Positions 17,308-26,774 of a stretch of 64,000 bases of DNA are shown here, one piece after another (the stretch's first letter is position 1; the number at the start of each line of letters is the position of its first letter). Source of the stretch: Ochrobactrum sp. CM-21-5 (lineage in GTDB: Bacteria > Pseudomonadota > Alphaproteobacteria > Rhizobiales > Rhizobiaceae). The translations under genes were made by a program, and so were the position numbers. Below the pieces are notes generated by a model. That model did not search any database, was not told the DNA's origin, and saw only the letters and a program-made list of their open reading frames with translations. The stretch spans positions 434,001 to 498,000 of the forward strand of contig NZ_JACLZJ010000002.1 in NCBI RefSeq assembly GCF_014253075.1, given 5' to 3'.

Positions 17308-18189
17308 GTGCAGAAAGTCACATTTCCAAACAAGATATTGCCTTACTTCCTGCTTGCCCCGCAGATCATCCTCACTGTGGTGTTCTTCTTCTGGCCAGCA
17401 AGTCAGGCTATTTACCAGTCCTTCATGCGTGAAGATGCCTTCGGGCTGAAATCCACCTTCGTCGGGCTGGCGAACTTTACCGCTGTCCTTTCGGACCCGA
17501 ATTATCTTCATTCGGTCAGGGTAACGATTGTTTTCAATCTTCTGACCGCCCTGCTCGCCATGGGCGCCGCGTTGCTTCTGGCGACGGCAGCTGATCGCAT
17601 GGTGCGCGGCCAGACGTTCTATCGCACGCTGCTGATCTGGCCTTATGCCGTCGCGCCTGCTGTTGCGGGCATGCTGTGGCTCTTCATGTTCAACCCCGCA
17701 ATGGGCACCCTGGCTTATATCCTGCGCCGTAACGGAATAGCATGGGATCCGCTTCTGGACGGCAGTCAAGCCATGGGGCTGGTTGTGGTTGCAGCGGCCT
17801 GGAAACAGATTTCCTATAATTTCCTGTTTTTTGTCGCAGGTTTGCAGGCAATTCCGAAATCACTGATTGAAGCAGCCGCCATTGACGGCGCGCGCGGCGC
17901 ACGGCGGTTCTGGACGATTGTCTTCCCGCTTCTGGCCCCAACATCGTTCTTCCTTCTGGTGGTGAACACTGTCTACGCCTTCTTCGACACGTTCGGCATC
18001 ATCCATGCCGTCACCGGCGGCGGACCGGCCAAAGCCACGGAAACGCTGGTCTACAAGGTTTACAATGACGGCTTCGTCAATCTGAACCTGGGCTCGTCTT
18101 CGGCCCAGTCCGTTATCTTGATGGTTATCGTGATCGCCCTGACCGCATTCCAGTTCCGCTTCATCGAGAAGCGCGTGCATTATTCGTGA
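17308..18189 (+). CDS. ugpA: sn-Glycerol-3-phosphate ABC transporter permease UgpA
   Basis: Inner-membrane permease of the MalF type, 293 residues (E. coli 295). It starts at a GTG at 17308 after AAGGAA; a TTG at 17284 is open but lies in the hairpin flank. [20 protein letters not shown] opens the first membrane segment, and the EAA loop reads [25 protein letters not shown]. It pairs with UgpE. Confidence 0.94.
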   Translation: MQKVTFPNKILPYFLLAPQIILTVVFFFWPASQAIYQSFMREDAFGLKSTFVGLANFTAVLSDPNYLHSVRVTIVFNLLTALLAMGAALLLATAADRMVRGQTFYRTLLIWPYAVAPAVAGMLWLFMFNPAMGTLAYILRRNGIAWDPLLDGSQAMGLVVVAAAWKQISYNFLFFVAGLQAIPKSLIEAAAIDGARGARRFWTIVFPLLAPTSFFLLVVNTVYAFFDTFGIIHAVTGGGPAKATETLVYKVYNDGFVNLNLGSSSAQSVILMVIVIALTAFQFRFIEKRVHYS

Positions 18190-18200
18190 GTGAGGCGAGC

Positions 18201-19049
18201 ATGATAGAAAAACGCCCAGTCTCAAACATGATCGGTCATCTGATCCTGATCCTCGGGATCATTATCGTTGCCTTCCCGATCTACTACACATTCATCGCCT
18301 CGACAAAAACCGCCGTCGAGATCATCCGCCCGCCGATCACACTGGTACCCGGCGCGCACATGATGGAAAACTATGGCGACGCCATTTTCGGCGGCGTCGA
18401 ACGCGTGGTCGGCGTCAGCCTTGAACGGCTTCTCTGGAACTCGTTCGTCGTGGCGATGGCGATTGCGGTCGGCAAGATCATCATTTCATTCATGTCCGCC
18501 TTCGCGATCGTGTTTTTTCGCTTTCCACTGCGGATGTTCTTCTTCTGGATGATCTTCGTCACGCTGATGCTGCCGGTGGAGGTGCGCATTCTGCCGACCT
18601 ACAAGGTCATCGTCGATCTTGGCTTGATCGACACCTATGCGGGACTCACCTTACCGCTGATCGCCTCGGCGACGGCAACTTTCCTGTTCCGTCAGTTCTT
18701 CCTCACCATTCCCGGTGAACTGGTCGAGGCTGCACGCATAGACAATGCAGGACCGTTCCGCTTCATGCGCGATATTCTGTTGCCGCTTTCGAAAACGAAT
18801 ATTGCGGCTCTCTTCGTCATTCTCTTCATCTACGGCTGGACCCAGTATCTGTGGCCCCTGCTCGTAACCAATGATGCGAAAATGAACACCATCATCATCG
18901 GCCTGCGCCGCATGGTGGACTGGGCCGACGCGTCCACGCCCTGGAATTACGTGATGGTAACAGCCATCCTGGCCATCTTGCCGCCGATCATCGTGGTGGT
19001 TCTGATGCAGCGTTGGTTCGTCAAAGGTCTGGTTGAAACGGAAAAATAA
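18201..19049 (+). CDS. ugpE: sn-Glycerol-3-phosphate ABC transporter permease UgpE
   Basis: Inner-membrane permease of the MalG type, 282 residues (E. coli 281). The frame is open from a GTG at 18186 that overlaps the ugpA stop, but the ATG at 18201 has GAGGCGAGC before it and gives the expected length. The EAA loop [29 protein letters not shown] is clear. Its stop overlaps the ugpC start by one base. Confidence 0.94.
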   Translation: MIEKRPVSNMIGHLILILGIIIVAFPIYYTFIASTKTAVEIIRPPITLVPGAHMMENYGDAIFGGVERVVGVSLERLLWNSFVVAMAIAVGKIIISFMSAFAIVFFRFPLRMFFFWMIFVTLMLPVEVRILPTYKVIVDLGLIDTYAGLTLPLIASATATFLFRQFFLTIPGELVEAARIDNAGPFRFMRDILLPLSKTNIAALFVILFIYGWTQYLWPLLVTNDAKMNTIIIGLRRMVDWADASTPWNYVMVTAILAILPPIIVVVLMQRWFVKGLVETEK

Positions 19050-20104
19050 TGAGCAAGATTGTTCTTGATAACGTCCGCAAGAGCTATGGCGGCAATGTTG
19101 AAGTCATCAAAGGCGTATCACTGGAGATCGAAGACGGCGAATTCGTCGTTCTCGTCGGCCCCTCCGGTTGCGGCAAGTCCACGCTGCTGCGCATGATCGC
19201 GGGCCTGGAAGGCATCACATCCGGCACCATCGCGATTGGCGGTCGTGTGGTAAACGATGTCGAACCGGCGGAACGCGATATCGCCATGGTGTTCCAGAAC
19301 TATGCGCTTTATCCGCATATGACGGTACGTGAAAACCTCGCTTATGGCCTGAAAAACCGCAAGACGCCAAAAGACGAAATCGAGCGCCGCATCGCCAAGG
19401 CGGCAACCGCACTTGAGATCGAGCAATTCCTCGAACGCAGGCCACGCCAGTTGTCGGGCGGTCAGCGCCAGCGTGTCGCCATGGGCCGTGCCATCGTGCG
19501 CGAACCAGCTGCGTTCCTGTTCGACGAACCGTTGTCGAACCTCGATGCGAAGCTTCGCGTGCAGATGCGCGTAGAAATCAAACGTTTGCAGCGTTCTCTG
19601 GGTACAACCAGCGTTTATGTAACACACGACCAGATGGAAGCCATGACCATGGCCGACCGTCTGGTGGTGCTTAATGCAGGCAACATCGAGCAGGTTGGCA
19701 CGCCGATCGAGCTTTACGAAAAGCCCGCCTCGACCTTCGTCGCGACCTTCATCGGCTCGCCGTCGATGAATCTGCTTGAAAGCGGCGAAAGCACCGCCTG
19801 GCAGACGGGCAGCGCAATCACGGTTCCTTCCGGCAAATTTACCTTCGGTGTGCGCCCGGAAGATATTCGTATTCTCGAACAGGATGAACCCGCCGCCAAT
19901 GGCTTCAATGCGGATATACGCATCGAGGCCATAGAGCTGGTCGGCGCGGAAAGCTTCATCCATGGTTCGCTTTCAGACGGCAAGCCGCTGATTTTCCGCG
20001 TGGCCGGACGCTCCGCCCATAGTGTCGATGAAGTGGTGAAAATCGGAGCTCTCGCCAAGAGCGTTCACATCTTCGACGCCAATGGACGCCGCGCAAACGA
20101 TTGA
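19049..20104 (+). CDS. ugpC: sn-Glycerol-3-phosphate ABC transporter ATP-binding protein UgpC
   Basis: MalK-family ATPase, 351 residues (E. coli 356). Walker A GPSGCGKS is at residues 37-44, the signature is [16 protein letters not shown], Walker B is [15 protein letters not shown] and the H-loop is [10 protein letters not shown]. The C-terminal TOBE-type regulatory domain ([15 protein letters not shown]) is intact, as in MalK proteins that interact with regulators. It is the last gene of the operon, followed by a terminator-like hairpin at 20115. Confidence 0.95.
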   Translation: MSKIVLDNVRKSYGGNVEVIKGVSLEIEDGEFVVLVGPSGCGKSTLLRMIAGLEGITSGTIAIGGRVVNDVEPAERDIAMVFQNYALYPHMTVRENLAYGLKNRKTPKDEIERRIAKAATALEIEQFLERRPRQLSGGQRQRVAMGRAIVREPAAFLFDEPLSNLDAKLRVQMRVEIKRLQRSLGTTSVYVTHDQMEAMTMADRLVVLNAGNIEQVGTPIELYEKPASTFVATFIGSPSMNLLESGESTAWQTGSAITVPSGKFTFGVRPEDIRILEQDEPAANGFNADIRIEAIELVGAESFIHGSLSDGKPLIFRVAGRSAHSVDEVVKIGALAKSVHIFDANGRRAND

Positions 20105-20114
20105 TTCAAAAAGA

Positions 20115-20144
20115 GCTTTGCGCTCCCCGTAATGGGCGCAAAGC
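20115..20144 (+). terminator. Terminator-like hairpin after ugpC
   Basis: GCTTTGCGC (20115-20123) pairs with GCGCAAAGC (20136-20144), with an inner CCC/GGG pairing. The stem is long and perfect but has no T-tract, so termination may be partial or Rho-assisted. Confidence 0.6.
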
Positions 20145-20217
20145 ATCTGTTCCGGGCAAGCATCTCATATGCCGTGTCCCTTGAATTAACGATTTCGATT
20201 TCAAATTTTATACGTTA

Positions 20218-20249
20218 CACAGGACTGGAATAATTTTTCCTCTCCTGTG
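20218..20249 (+). promoter_or_regulatory. Inverted repeat before the SLC13 permease gene
   Basis: CACAGGA (20218-20224) and TCCTGTG (20243-20249) are perfect inverted arms separated by 18 bp and end 13 bp before the ATG. It could be a dimeric regulator site or an RNA stem that hides the weak ribosome site. Confidence 0.4.
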
Positions 20250-20262
20250 GAACCCGCGATAG

Positions 20263-22035
20263 ATGACCCATCAGCAGATATTGTCCTTTGCAGTGATCGT
20301 GCTCATGATGGGGGCGTTTATATGGGGCAAATTCCGGTACGATGTGGTCGCGCTTTGCGCGCTCCTGCTTGCAATCGGAGTCGGCGTCGTTCCCTACGAT
20401 CACGCTTTCAGCGGCTTCAGCGATGATATCGTCATCATCGTCGGCAGCGCGCTGGTGGTCAGTGCGGGCGTGGCGCGGTCGGGTCTCATGCAGGCTGCGG
20501 TCCAGCGCTTTTTGCCCGAGATGAACAGTGTCCGCCTGCAACTGGCGGTGCTCGTTGCCGTGGTAACCGTTCTTTCCGCTTTCGTGAAAAATGTCGGCGC
20601 ACTGGCGATCATGATTCCGGTCGCCTTCCAGTTTGCACGCCGCTCCAATGTTTCGCCGTCCACCTTCCTGATGCCGATGGCCTTCGGGGCCCTGCTGGGT
20701 GGATTGATGACCCAGGTCGGCACCTCGCCCAATATCGTGGTTTCACGCATTCGCGGCGAAATGGTCGGCAATCCCTTCACTATGTTTGACTTCACGCCGG
20801 TTGGTGCCGTGCTATCTGCTGTCGGTCTTGTTTATCTGGTGCTGTTTTATTGGCTCGTGCCTCAACGCACCCGTGAAAATCTCTCCCTCAACGAATCCAT
20901 CAAGATCAAGAATTACGCCTCCGAAGCGCGCGTAACCAAAGCCTCGACGGTAATAGGAAAGCGTGTGACGGATCTCGTCAAGCCCGCCGAAGGCGAGGTC
21001 ATGGTAACAACGATCATACGCAAGAAAAACCGTATGACCCCGTTGCCCGATACGGTGCTGGCCGAGGGCGACGTTGTCCTGCTGGAAGGCGATCCTAAGG
21101 CGCTAGATACGGTCATCAGTGCGGGCAAACTGGCGCTTTCTGAAAATCGTGACCCTTCCGACACAAGCGGCTCCACCGATATTGAAGTCGTTGAAGCGGT
21201 TATCGGAAAGAACTCGCGGCTGGTGGGCCTGACCGCGCAACGGCTCGGTCTTTATGCGCGCTACGACGTCAATCTGCTGGCGGTCAGCCGCCCCGATGAG
21301 CGCATCACGGAACGATTGAGTGAAGTGAGCCTGCGCTTCGGTGACGTTGTCGTACTTCAAGCCAGACAAGCCAACCTGTCCTCGTTCCTGCTGGAATTCG
21401 AACTGCTGCCGCTTGCCCGCCGCAAACTGATGCTGGGCAGCGTCAGGCGTGGACTGATCCCGCTTTCGATCCTGATTGCCGCCATAGGCGCGACGGCGTT
21501 CGGCGTCGTGCCGGTGGCGGTGGCCTTCTTCGCCGCAGCCGTGGCCATGCTTCTGTTCAAGGTCATTCCGCTCAACGAAGTTTATGACGAAATTGACGGG
21601 CCGATCCTCGTCATGCTGGCCGCACTCATTCCAGTATCGGATGCTTTGAGAACGACCGGCGGGACAGACCTCATTGCCGAGGGGCTGGCCTCCATCGGCC
21701 ACCAGTTGCCGCCCGCCGGGGCTTTGGCGCTCATGCTTGTCGCAGCGATGATCGTGACACCTTTTCTCAACAATGCAGCCACCGTGCTTGTCATGGCACC
21801 CATTGCAACAAGCTTTGCGTCCGGCCTCGGCTTCAAGCCGGAAGCGTTTTTGATGGCGGTTGCCATCGGCGCAGGCTGCGATTTTCTCACGCCTATCGGC
21901 CATCAGTGCAACACACTGGTCATGGGTCCCGGCGGTTACAGATTCAGCGATTATCCGCGCCTTGGCCTGCCGCTTTCGATCATCATCGCGATTGTGACCG
22001 TGCCGACGCTGATGTTTTTCTGGCCGCTGAAATAA
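20263..22035 (+). CDS. SLC13-family anion permease with RCK_C (TrkA-C) domains
   Basis: Inner-membrane transporter of the divalent-anion:sodium symporter / CitM superfamily, 590 residues. It has N-terminal membrane segments (about 1-210), two cytoplasmic RCK_C domains (about 220-300 and 305-385, with HxL-type segments such as RKKNRMTPLPDTVLAEGDVVLL and RFGDVVVLQA), then C-terminal membrane segments ending in FLTPIGHQCNTLVMGPGGY. Homologues carry sulfate, dicarboxylates or other oxyanions; the substrate is not readable. It has no partner gene. Its start has only a weak Shine-Dalgarno sequence. Confidence 0.87.
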   Translation: MTHQQILSFAVIVLMMGAFIWGKFRYDVVALCALLLAIGVGVVPYDHAFSGFSDDIVIIVGSALVVSAGVARSGLMQAAVQRFLPEMNSVRLQLAVLVAVVTVLSAFVKNVGALAIMIPVAFQFARRSNVSPSTFLMPMAFGALLGGLMTQVGTSPNIVVSRIRGEMVGNPFTMFDFTPVGAVLSAVGLVYLVLFYWLVPQRTRENLSLNESIKIKNYASEARVTKASTVIGKRVTDLVKPAEGEVMVTTIIRKKNRMTPLPDTVLAEGDVVLLEGDPKALDTVISAGKLALSENRDPSDTSGSTDIEVVEAVIGKNSRLVGLTAQRLGLYARYDVNLLAVSRPDERITERLSEVSLRFGDVVVLQARQANLSSFLLEFELLPLARRKLMLGSVRRGLIPLSILIAAIGATAFGVVPVAVAFFAAAVAMLLFKVIPLNEVYDEIDGPILVMLAALIPVSDALRTTGGTDLIAEGLASIGHQLPPAGALALMLVAAMIVTPFLNNAATVLVMAPIATSFASGLGFKPEAFLMAVAIGAGCDFLTPIGHQCNTLVMGPGGYRFSDYPRLGLPLSIIIAIVTVPTLMFFWPLK

Positions 22036-22037
22036 TC

Positions 22038-22538
22038 TCAGCTCCCGACCGAGACTATCCAGGCCAGGCCATCGGCGACGATCTTCTCGACTGGATCTGC
22101 AATATCCGCACGGAACACAAGGGCTTCGCCCACCGGACTTTCGAGCGTTGCAATCTGGCTTTCAAGCATCGAAACCGGCATGAAATGCCCCGTGCGATGG
22201 CGCATATGTTCGTATAGAACCTCGAAACTGCCATCGAGAAACACAAATATCAGCGGGCCGCCGGCTGTAGCACGCAAACGGTCGCGATAGGCTTTCTTTA
22301 AGGCCGAACAGGAAATGACGACACCGCTTTGCGCCGCCGACAGACGCTCACCTATCATATCCAGCCATGGCCAGCGGTCTTCATCCTGCAGGGGAATGCC
22401 AGATGCCATCTTGTCGACATTGGCCTGCGGATGAAGAGAATCTCCCTCCAGAAATGGCAGTTTCAATTGCGAAGCGATCTTCTCGCCAACGGTGGACTTA
22501 CCCGAGCCGGAAACACCCATGACAATGATGCGCAACAT
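22038..22538 (-). CDS. gntK: Gluconokinase
   Basis: Phosphorylates D-gluconate (or a related aldonate) to the 6-phosphate, feeding the Entner-Doudoroff or pentose phosphate route. It is 166 residues, the normal size for GntK/IdnK. The P-loop GVSGSGKST lies near the N-terminus, and the family patterns LEGDSLHPQANVDKMASGIPLQDEDRWPWL and SCSALKKAYRDRLR are unmistakable. An ATG at 22550 overlaps the SDR stop, but the ATG at 22538 has GAGGA at the right distance. It is last in the operon from the FAD-linked dehydrogenase gene, and 3 bases separate its stop from that of the convergent SLC13 gene. Confidence 0.93.
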   Translation of the reverse strand: MLRIIVMGVSGSGKSTVGEKIASQLKLPFLEGDSLHPQANVDKMASGIPLQDEDRWPWLDMIGERLSAAQSGVVISCSALKKAYRDRLRATAGGPLIFVFLDGSFEVLYEHMRHRTGHFMPVSMLESQIATLESPVGEALVFRADIADPVEKIVADGLAWIVSVGS

Positions 22539-22546
22539 CAAATTCC

Positions 22547-23320
22547 TCATACACTCGCTGTCATGCCGCCATCGACATGCAGGACCTGGCCGTTCACAAA
22601 GGACGAGGCATCGCTGCCGAGAAAAACGGCTGCGCCGACCAGTTCCTCGACATCTCCCCAGCGTCCGGCAGGCGTGCGCTTTTCAAGCCATGTGGTGAAA
22701 TCGGTGCTATCCACCAGTGCCTGATTGAGCGGCGTCTTGAAATAGCCCGGCGCTATGGCGTTGACCTGCAATCCATACCGCGCCCAGTCGGTCGCCATGC
22801 CGCGAGTCAGATTGCGAATGGCCCCTTTCGTCGTCGTATAGGGCGCAATGGACGGGCGCGCCAATTCACTTTGCACCGATGCGATATTGATGATCTTGCC
22901 GCGCCCGCGCTCGATCATATGGCGAGCTGCTGCCTGACCGGCATAAAACGCACTGGAGATATTCGTCTCGAGCAATTGTTGCCATTTCTCGATTGGAAAG
23001 TCCTCAAGCGGGGCCCGATATTGCATCCCCGCATTATTGATCAAAATATCCAGCGGGCCTATTTCTTCCTCTATTGTATCGACTGCGGCGCGCACCTCGT
23101 CCGCATCGGTCACATCGAAAACAGAGGCAAAAACCGTGTGCCCTTCGTCCTCAAGCGTCAAAACCGCGGCATCGACCCGGCTCTGGTCACGCCCATTGAT
23201 GATGACCGTCGCGCCATGTTCGGCAAGTCCCCGTGCCAGCGCGAAACCAATGCCCTGACTGGAGCCGGTAATCAGGGCAAGACGCCCCTCGAGATTGAAA
23301 AGTTCGAAAGAAGGAGCCAT
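22547..23320 (-). CDS. SDR oxidoreductase, gluconate 5-dehydrogenase-like
   Basis: Classical short-chain dehydrogenase/reductase, 257 residues. It has the cofactor motif TGSSQGIGFALARG, the NNAG motif, and a YTTTKGAI Tyr-x-x-x-Lys site, with Ser in ASVQSELAR. Overall similarity in pattern is to gluconate 5-dehydrogenase (5-keto-gluconate reductase, IdnO/Gno). Coupled to gluconokinase, it suggests that a keto-aldonate is reduced and then phosphorylated. The start overlaps the regulator stop by one base. Confidence 0.87.
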   Translation of the reverse strand: MAPSFELFNLEGRLALITGSSQGIGFALARGLAEHGATVIINGRDQSRVDAAVLTLEDEGHTVFASVFDVTDADEVRAAVDTIEEEIGPLDILINNAGMQYRAPLEDFPIEKWQQLLETNISSAFYAGQAAARHMIERGRGKIINIASVQSELARPSIAPYTTTKGAIRNLTRGMATDWARYGLQVNAIAPGYFKTPLNQALVDSTDFTTWLEKRTPAGRWGDVEELVGAAVFLGSDASSFVNGQVLHVDGGMTASV

Positions 23321-24033
23321 CAGAAAGTTTCCAGCTTGAGCTCGACACGGCCTGCCGCCTGCACGATATGATGCCGCATGACCTCGCGCGCGAGCAATGG
23401 ATCGCGTGACGCGATCGCATCACGAATCCGGGTGTGTTCGGCAATGGTGGTTTCCACAATTTCTTCCAGAACAGCGCGTGCCCGCGCCGCCTTGATCGCC
23501 TGATTGATACGTTCGGCAATGAAGCCGAGAATGAGCGGAAAATATTCGTTATGCGTTGCCGCAGCCAGCGCACGGTGGAAGGCCAGATCGGCAACAATGC
23601 CCTCCTCCGTCCATTTCTCCGCACCGCTCATCTGCGAGAGCGCTTCATCGAGCTTCGCCATGTCGCTTGCATCGTGATGCACGGCGGCAAGGCCCGCCGC
23701 TTCGATCTCCAGCGCCATACGCAGCTGGAAAAGACTGTGAAAATGATCTCTGTCCGCGAGCGTTTCCGGTTCTATGCGAATGGACTGCCGCCGCTCCGGT
23801 TCGGTCACGAAAGCGCCGACGCCCTGCCGCGTTTCTACCAGTCCTTCATTGCGCAGTTGGGCAATCGCTTCCCGAATTACAGAACGGCTGACCCCAAAGC
23901 TTTGCGCCAGGCTATGCTCGGTCGGGATTTTCTGGCCTGGCGACAAGGTGCCGTCCGTGATCTGGCGCGCAATTTGTGAAGCAATGCGTGCGGGAAGCTG
24001 CTCATTGCGCCTGATTTCACCGAACAATGCCAT
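23320..24033 (-). CDS. GntR-family transcriptional regulator, FadR/FCD subfamily
   Basis: A 237-residue regulator with an N-terminal winged HTH (PARIASQIARQITDGTLSPGQKIPTEHSLAQSFGVSRSVIREAIAQL) and an all-helical FCD ligand domain with typical metal-site histidines (FHRALAAATHNEYF, HTRIRDAI, MRHHIVQAAG). The ATG at 24033 follows GGGAAAGGG and is preferred to 24045. FCD regulators of sugar acids usually bind TTGTC-N-GACAA-like palindromes; such palindromes are present at 25658 and 28949, so this protein is the likely local regulator of the whole island. Confidence 0.92.
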   Translation of the reverse strand: MALFGEIRRNEQLPARIASQIARQITDGTLSPGQKIPTEHSLAQSFGVSRSVIREAIAQLRNEGLVETRQGVGAFVTEPERRQSIRIEPETLADRDHFHSLFQLRMALEIEAAGLAAVHHDASDMAKLDEALSQMSGAEKWTEEGIVADLAFHRALAAATHNEYFPLILGFIAERINQAIKAARARAVLEEIVETTIAEHTRIRDAIASRDPLLAREVMRHHIVQAAGRVELKLETF

Positions 24034-24060
24034 GCCCTTTCCCATCCTTCAATCTGTTCC

Positions 24061-25503
24061 TCAATCCTTTGACGATTCACGCAGAAGCTGGCAACCGGGA
24101 TTCATCAATCCGGCAGGGTCGATGACCTGCTTTATACCTTGAAGGAGCATTTTCCGCGCTGGATCAAGCCGTTTTTCGAAATCGTCGCGTTTCAGACGCC
24201 CGATGCCATGTTCCGCACTGATGCTACCGGCATAACGGTCCAGAACCGCATTGATCGTTTCCTTGGCAAGCTTGATTTTCTTGTCGCGGAGCGCAATTTC
24301 AAGGTTGCTGTCCGGGATGACATTGAGGTGAACATTGCCGTCCCCGACGTGGCCATATGAAACCGCCAGACAATCTGGCAAAACCTTTGCCAGTTCCGCT
24401 TCCGCCTCGGCCACGAACTCCGCAAGCTTCGAAAGCGGGACCGATATATCCGTGCGCAAATGCTTGCCGCGCAATGCCTGCCCCTCATTCATGCCTTCAC
24501 GGAACTGCCAGAGATTGTGCCCCTGTGCCCGCGAGGATGCGATGGCGCCGTCCAGCACCAGCCCCTCCTCCATAGCTCCCTCCAGAAACCGCTCCATCAC
24601 CGAAGCGATGTCAACAAGACCGGAGCCGGACATCTCCATCAGCACATAAGCCGGATATTGGCCGAGCGGCATGGCGAGGTCGGGCAGCGCCTCCTGCGCA
24701 AGCGTGAAAGCCATGGGCGGCATGAACTCGAAGGCCGACATCAGATCACAGCATTGCACGCGGGCACGCCGATAAAGCGCGATAGCATCATCCAGCGAAT
24801 TGAGACCCAGCAGCGCCGTTTCCACCTTGTCCGGCAAGGGCATGAGCTTGATCGCAACCGCGGTCACGATTCCGAAGATGCCTTCCGCTCCGATGAAAAG
24901 CTGCTTGAGATCAACACCGCTATTGTCCTTGCGCAGGGTTGAAAGGCCGTTGAACACCGTACCGTCCGGCAGCACGACCTCAAGACCGAGCACCAGTTCA
25001 CGCGTCATGCCGTAGCGTAGGACGTTTACGCCACCGGCATTAGTGCTGACATTGCCGCCGATACGGCAACTTCCCTGCGAACCGAGCGCCAGCGGGAAGA
25101 ACATGCTCTTTGCCGCAAGCTGGTCCTTCAACTCCGAGAGAATGCACCCTGCATCGACCACAGCGGAAAAATCATCGGGATCGATCTGACGGATGCGGTT
25201 CATGCGCTCAAGACTGAGAATCACGACATCGGGCCGTCCGTCGGGCACACCGCCCTGCACCAGCCCCGTATTCCCGCCTTGCGGAATAACAGTAAGACCG
25301 AGGGCATGACAGGCTTTCAGCGATGCCGAAACGTCTTCGGTCGAGCGCGGACGCAAAACGGCAACGGCATCGTGTTCCACGTCGCCGGGCCAGTCACGGC
25401 AGTAACGGGCCATGTCAGCCTTGTCGGCAAGCACCATGTCGTCGCCCAGGCGCGCCCGCAACCCGGCCTGTTTATCGCTGAGACAATCCCCCATTCCGTG
25501 CAT
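24061..25503 (-). CDS. FAD-linked 2-hydroxyacid dehydrogenase (D-lactate/glycolate/D-2HG type)
   Basis: A VAO/PCMH-fold flavoprotein of about 480 residues. FAD-binding segments are VIPQGGNTGLVQGG and GSCRIGGNVSTNAGGVNVLRYG, and the C-terminal domain has the metal/substrate region SYGHVGDGNVHLN and the closing SAEHGIGRLKRD motif. Such enzymes oxidise a D-2-hydroxyacid and pass electrons to the respiratory chain or ETF. Several in-frame ATGs (25494-25515) are possible; I chose 25503 because a GAGG sits six bases upstream. It is the first gene of the minus operon that ends with gluconokinase. Confidence 0.88.
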   Translation of the reverse strand: MHGMGDCLSDKQAGLRARLGDDMVLADKADMARYCRDWPGDVEHDAVAVLRPRSTEDVSASLKACHALGLTVIPQGGNTGLVQGGVPDGRPDVVILSLERMNRIRQIDPDDFSAVVDAGCILSELKDQLAAKSMFFPLALGSQGSCRIGGNVSTNAGGVNVLRYGMTRELVLGLEVVLPDGTVFNGLSTLRKDNSGVDLKQLFIGAEGIFGIVTAVAIKLMPLPDKVETALLGLNSLDDAIALYRRARVQCCDLMSAFEFMPPMAFTLAQEALPDLAMPLGQYPAYVLMEMSGSGLVDIASVMERFLEGAMEEGLVLDGAIASSRAQGHNLWQFREGMNEGQALRGKHLRTDISVPLSKLAEFVAEAEAELAKVLPDCLAVSYGHVGDGNVHLNVIPDSNLEIALRDKKIKLAKETINAVLDRYAGSISAEHGIGRLKRDDFEKRLDPARKMLLQGIKQVIDPAGLMNPGCQLLRESSKD

Positions 25504-25657
25504 TCCCATCCTCATTTCCAAGCCGGTTAAAGCCCAGTTCTTTGACATCGCCCAACGCGAACGCCATCGCTTGTGCCGACGTTTGAGGTCGCCACGGCTT
25601 TTCCGTTTCAAACTTGCGCACATGCGCAAAAAAATTGTTTCCAAGTTCTACATATAA

Positions 25658-25672
25658 GGTTATCAGACAACC
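25658..25672. promoter_or_regulatory. GntR-type operator in the divergent promoter
   Basis: GGTTATC-A-GACAACC is palindromic in six of seven arm positions and matches the TTGTC-N-GACAA style bound by FCD-type GntR proteins. It lies between the two divergent operons of the sugar-acid island, and a related site occurs at 28949. The rest of 25504-25790 shows no gene. Confidence 0.65.
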
Positions 25673-25790
25673 CTACAACAGGTTTTTGGCCTGCAACACA
25701 TTTTTGGAGGAAACCGAAATCTTCTTTTGCGCCTGACCGTATTGAGCGACAAGCGGCAATGATTTCGGCATAGCGAGGAGGCTGTCCAGA

Positions 25791-26774
25791 ATGCATATCG
25801 CGATTATCGGTGCGGCGGGAATGGTCGGGCGCAAGCTGACCGAACGATTGGTCAGAGATGGCGCGCTTGATGGCAAGCCCGTCAGCAAGCTGACGCTTAT
25901 CGACGTCGTGGCCGCCGAGCGTCCCGCCGGCTTCACGGGAGATGTAGTGTCGCTTGCCGCCGATATCGCGACGGTGAAAACCGCCGAAACGGTCGTCGCA
26001 AGCCGCCCCGACGTGATTTTCCATCTCGCGGCCATCGTATCCGGCGAAGCGGAACTCGACTTCGACAAGGGCTACAGCATCAATCTCGACGGTACGCGCT
26101 ACCTGTTCGATGCGATTCGGCTTGCGCATCTGGCCGATGGCTACAAGCCGCGCGTGGTTTTCACCTCGTCGATTGCGGTCTTCGGCGCCCCTCTGCCTTA
26201 CCCGATCCCGGATGAATTCCACACCACCCCGCTCACAAGCTATGGAACGCAGAAGGCAATCAGCGAGCTTCTGCTTTCAGACTATACGCGACGCGGCTTC
26301 TTCGACGGCATCGGCATCCGACTGCCGACGATCTGCATACGTCCTGGCAAGCCGAACAAGGCTGCTTCGGGCTTCTTCTCCAACATCCTGCGCGAACCGC
26401 TTGCAGGACAGGAAGCAGTGCTTCCGGTGCCTGAAGATGTGCGGCACTGGCATGCATCGCCGCGCTCTGCTGTCGGCTTCCTCATCCATGGCGCGACCAT
26501 AGACACGGAAAAGGTAGGTCCGCGCCGCAATCTTTCCATGCCGGGCCTGAGTGCAACGGTGGGCGAGCAAATCGAAGCCCTGCGCCGCGTCGCCGGTGAG
26601 AAGGCAGTCGGCCTCATCCGCCGCGATCCCGACGAAATGATCATGCGCATGGTAGCGGGCTGGGCCCCCGGCTTCGAGGCAAAGCGCGCGCGTGCGCTTG
26701 GCTTTACCGCCGAAACGTCCTTTGATGAGATCATCCGCGTTCACATCGAAGACGAAATGGGAGGCACACTTTGA
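25791..26774 (+). CDS. NAD-dependent epimerase/dehydratase, D-erythronate dehydrogenase (DenD)-like
   Basis: An extended SDR protein, 327 residues. The Rossmann motif AIIGAAGMVGRKLTERL, the ADIATVKTAE and FHLAAIVSGEAELDF segments, and SYGTQKAISE with Tyr-x-x-x-Lys match the DenD family, which oxidises D-erythronate at C2 in Ralstonia and relatives. Here it is coupled to a HIBADH-type dehydrogenase, but the usual partners (OtnK-type DUF1537 kinase, OtnC) are absent from the island, so the true substrate may be a different aldonate. It starts the plus-strand operon next to the predicted GntR operator. Confidence 0.85.
   Translation: MHIAIIGAAGMVGRKLTERLVRDGALDGKPVSKLTLIDVVAAERPAGFTGDVVSLAADIATVKTAETVVASRPDVIFHLAAIVSGEAELDFDKGYSINLDGTRYLFDAIRLAHLADGYKPRVVFTSSIAVFGAPLPYPIPDEFHTTPLTSYGTQKAISELLLSDYTRRGFFDGIGIRLPTICIRPGKPNKAASGFFSNILREPLAGQEAVLPVPEDVRHWHASPRSAVGFLIHGATIDTEKVGPRRNLSMPGLSATVGEQIEALRRVAGEKAVGLIRRDPDEMIMRMVAGWAPGFEAKRARALGFTAETSFDEIIRVHIEDEMGGTL

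Noticed and set aside
21103..21903. 266-codon minus-strand frame opposite the SLC13 gene
   Set aside because: Basic, low-complexity shadow with no domain.
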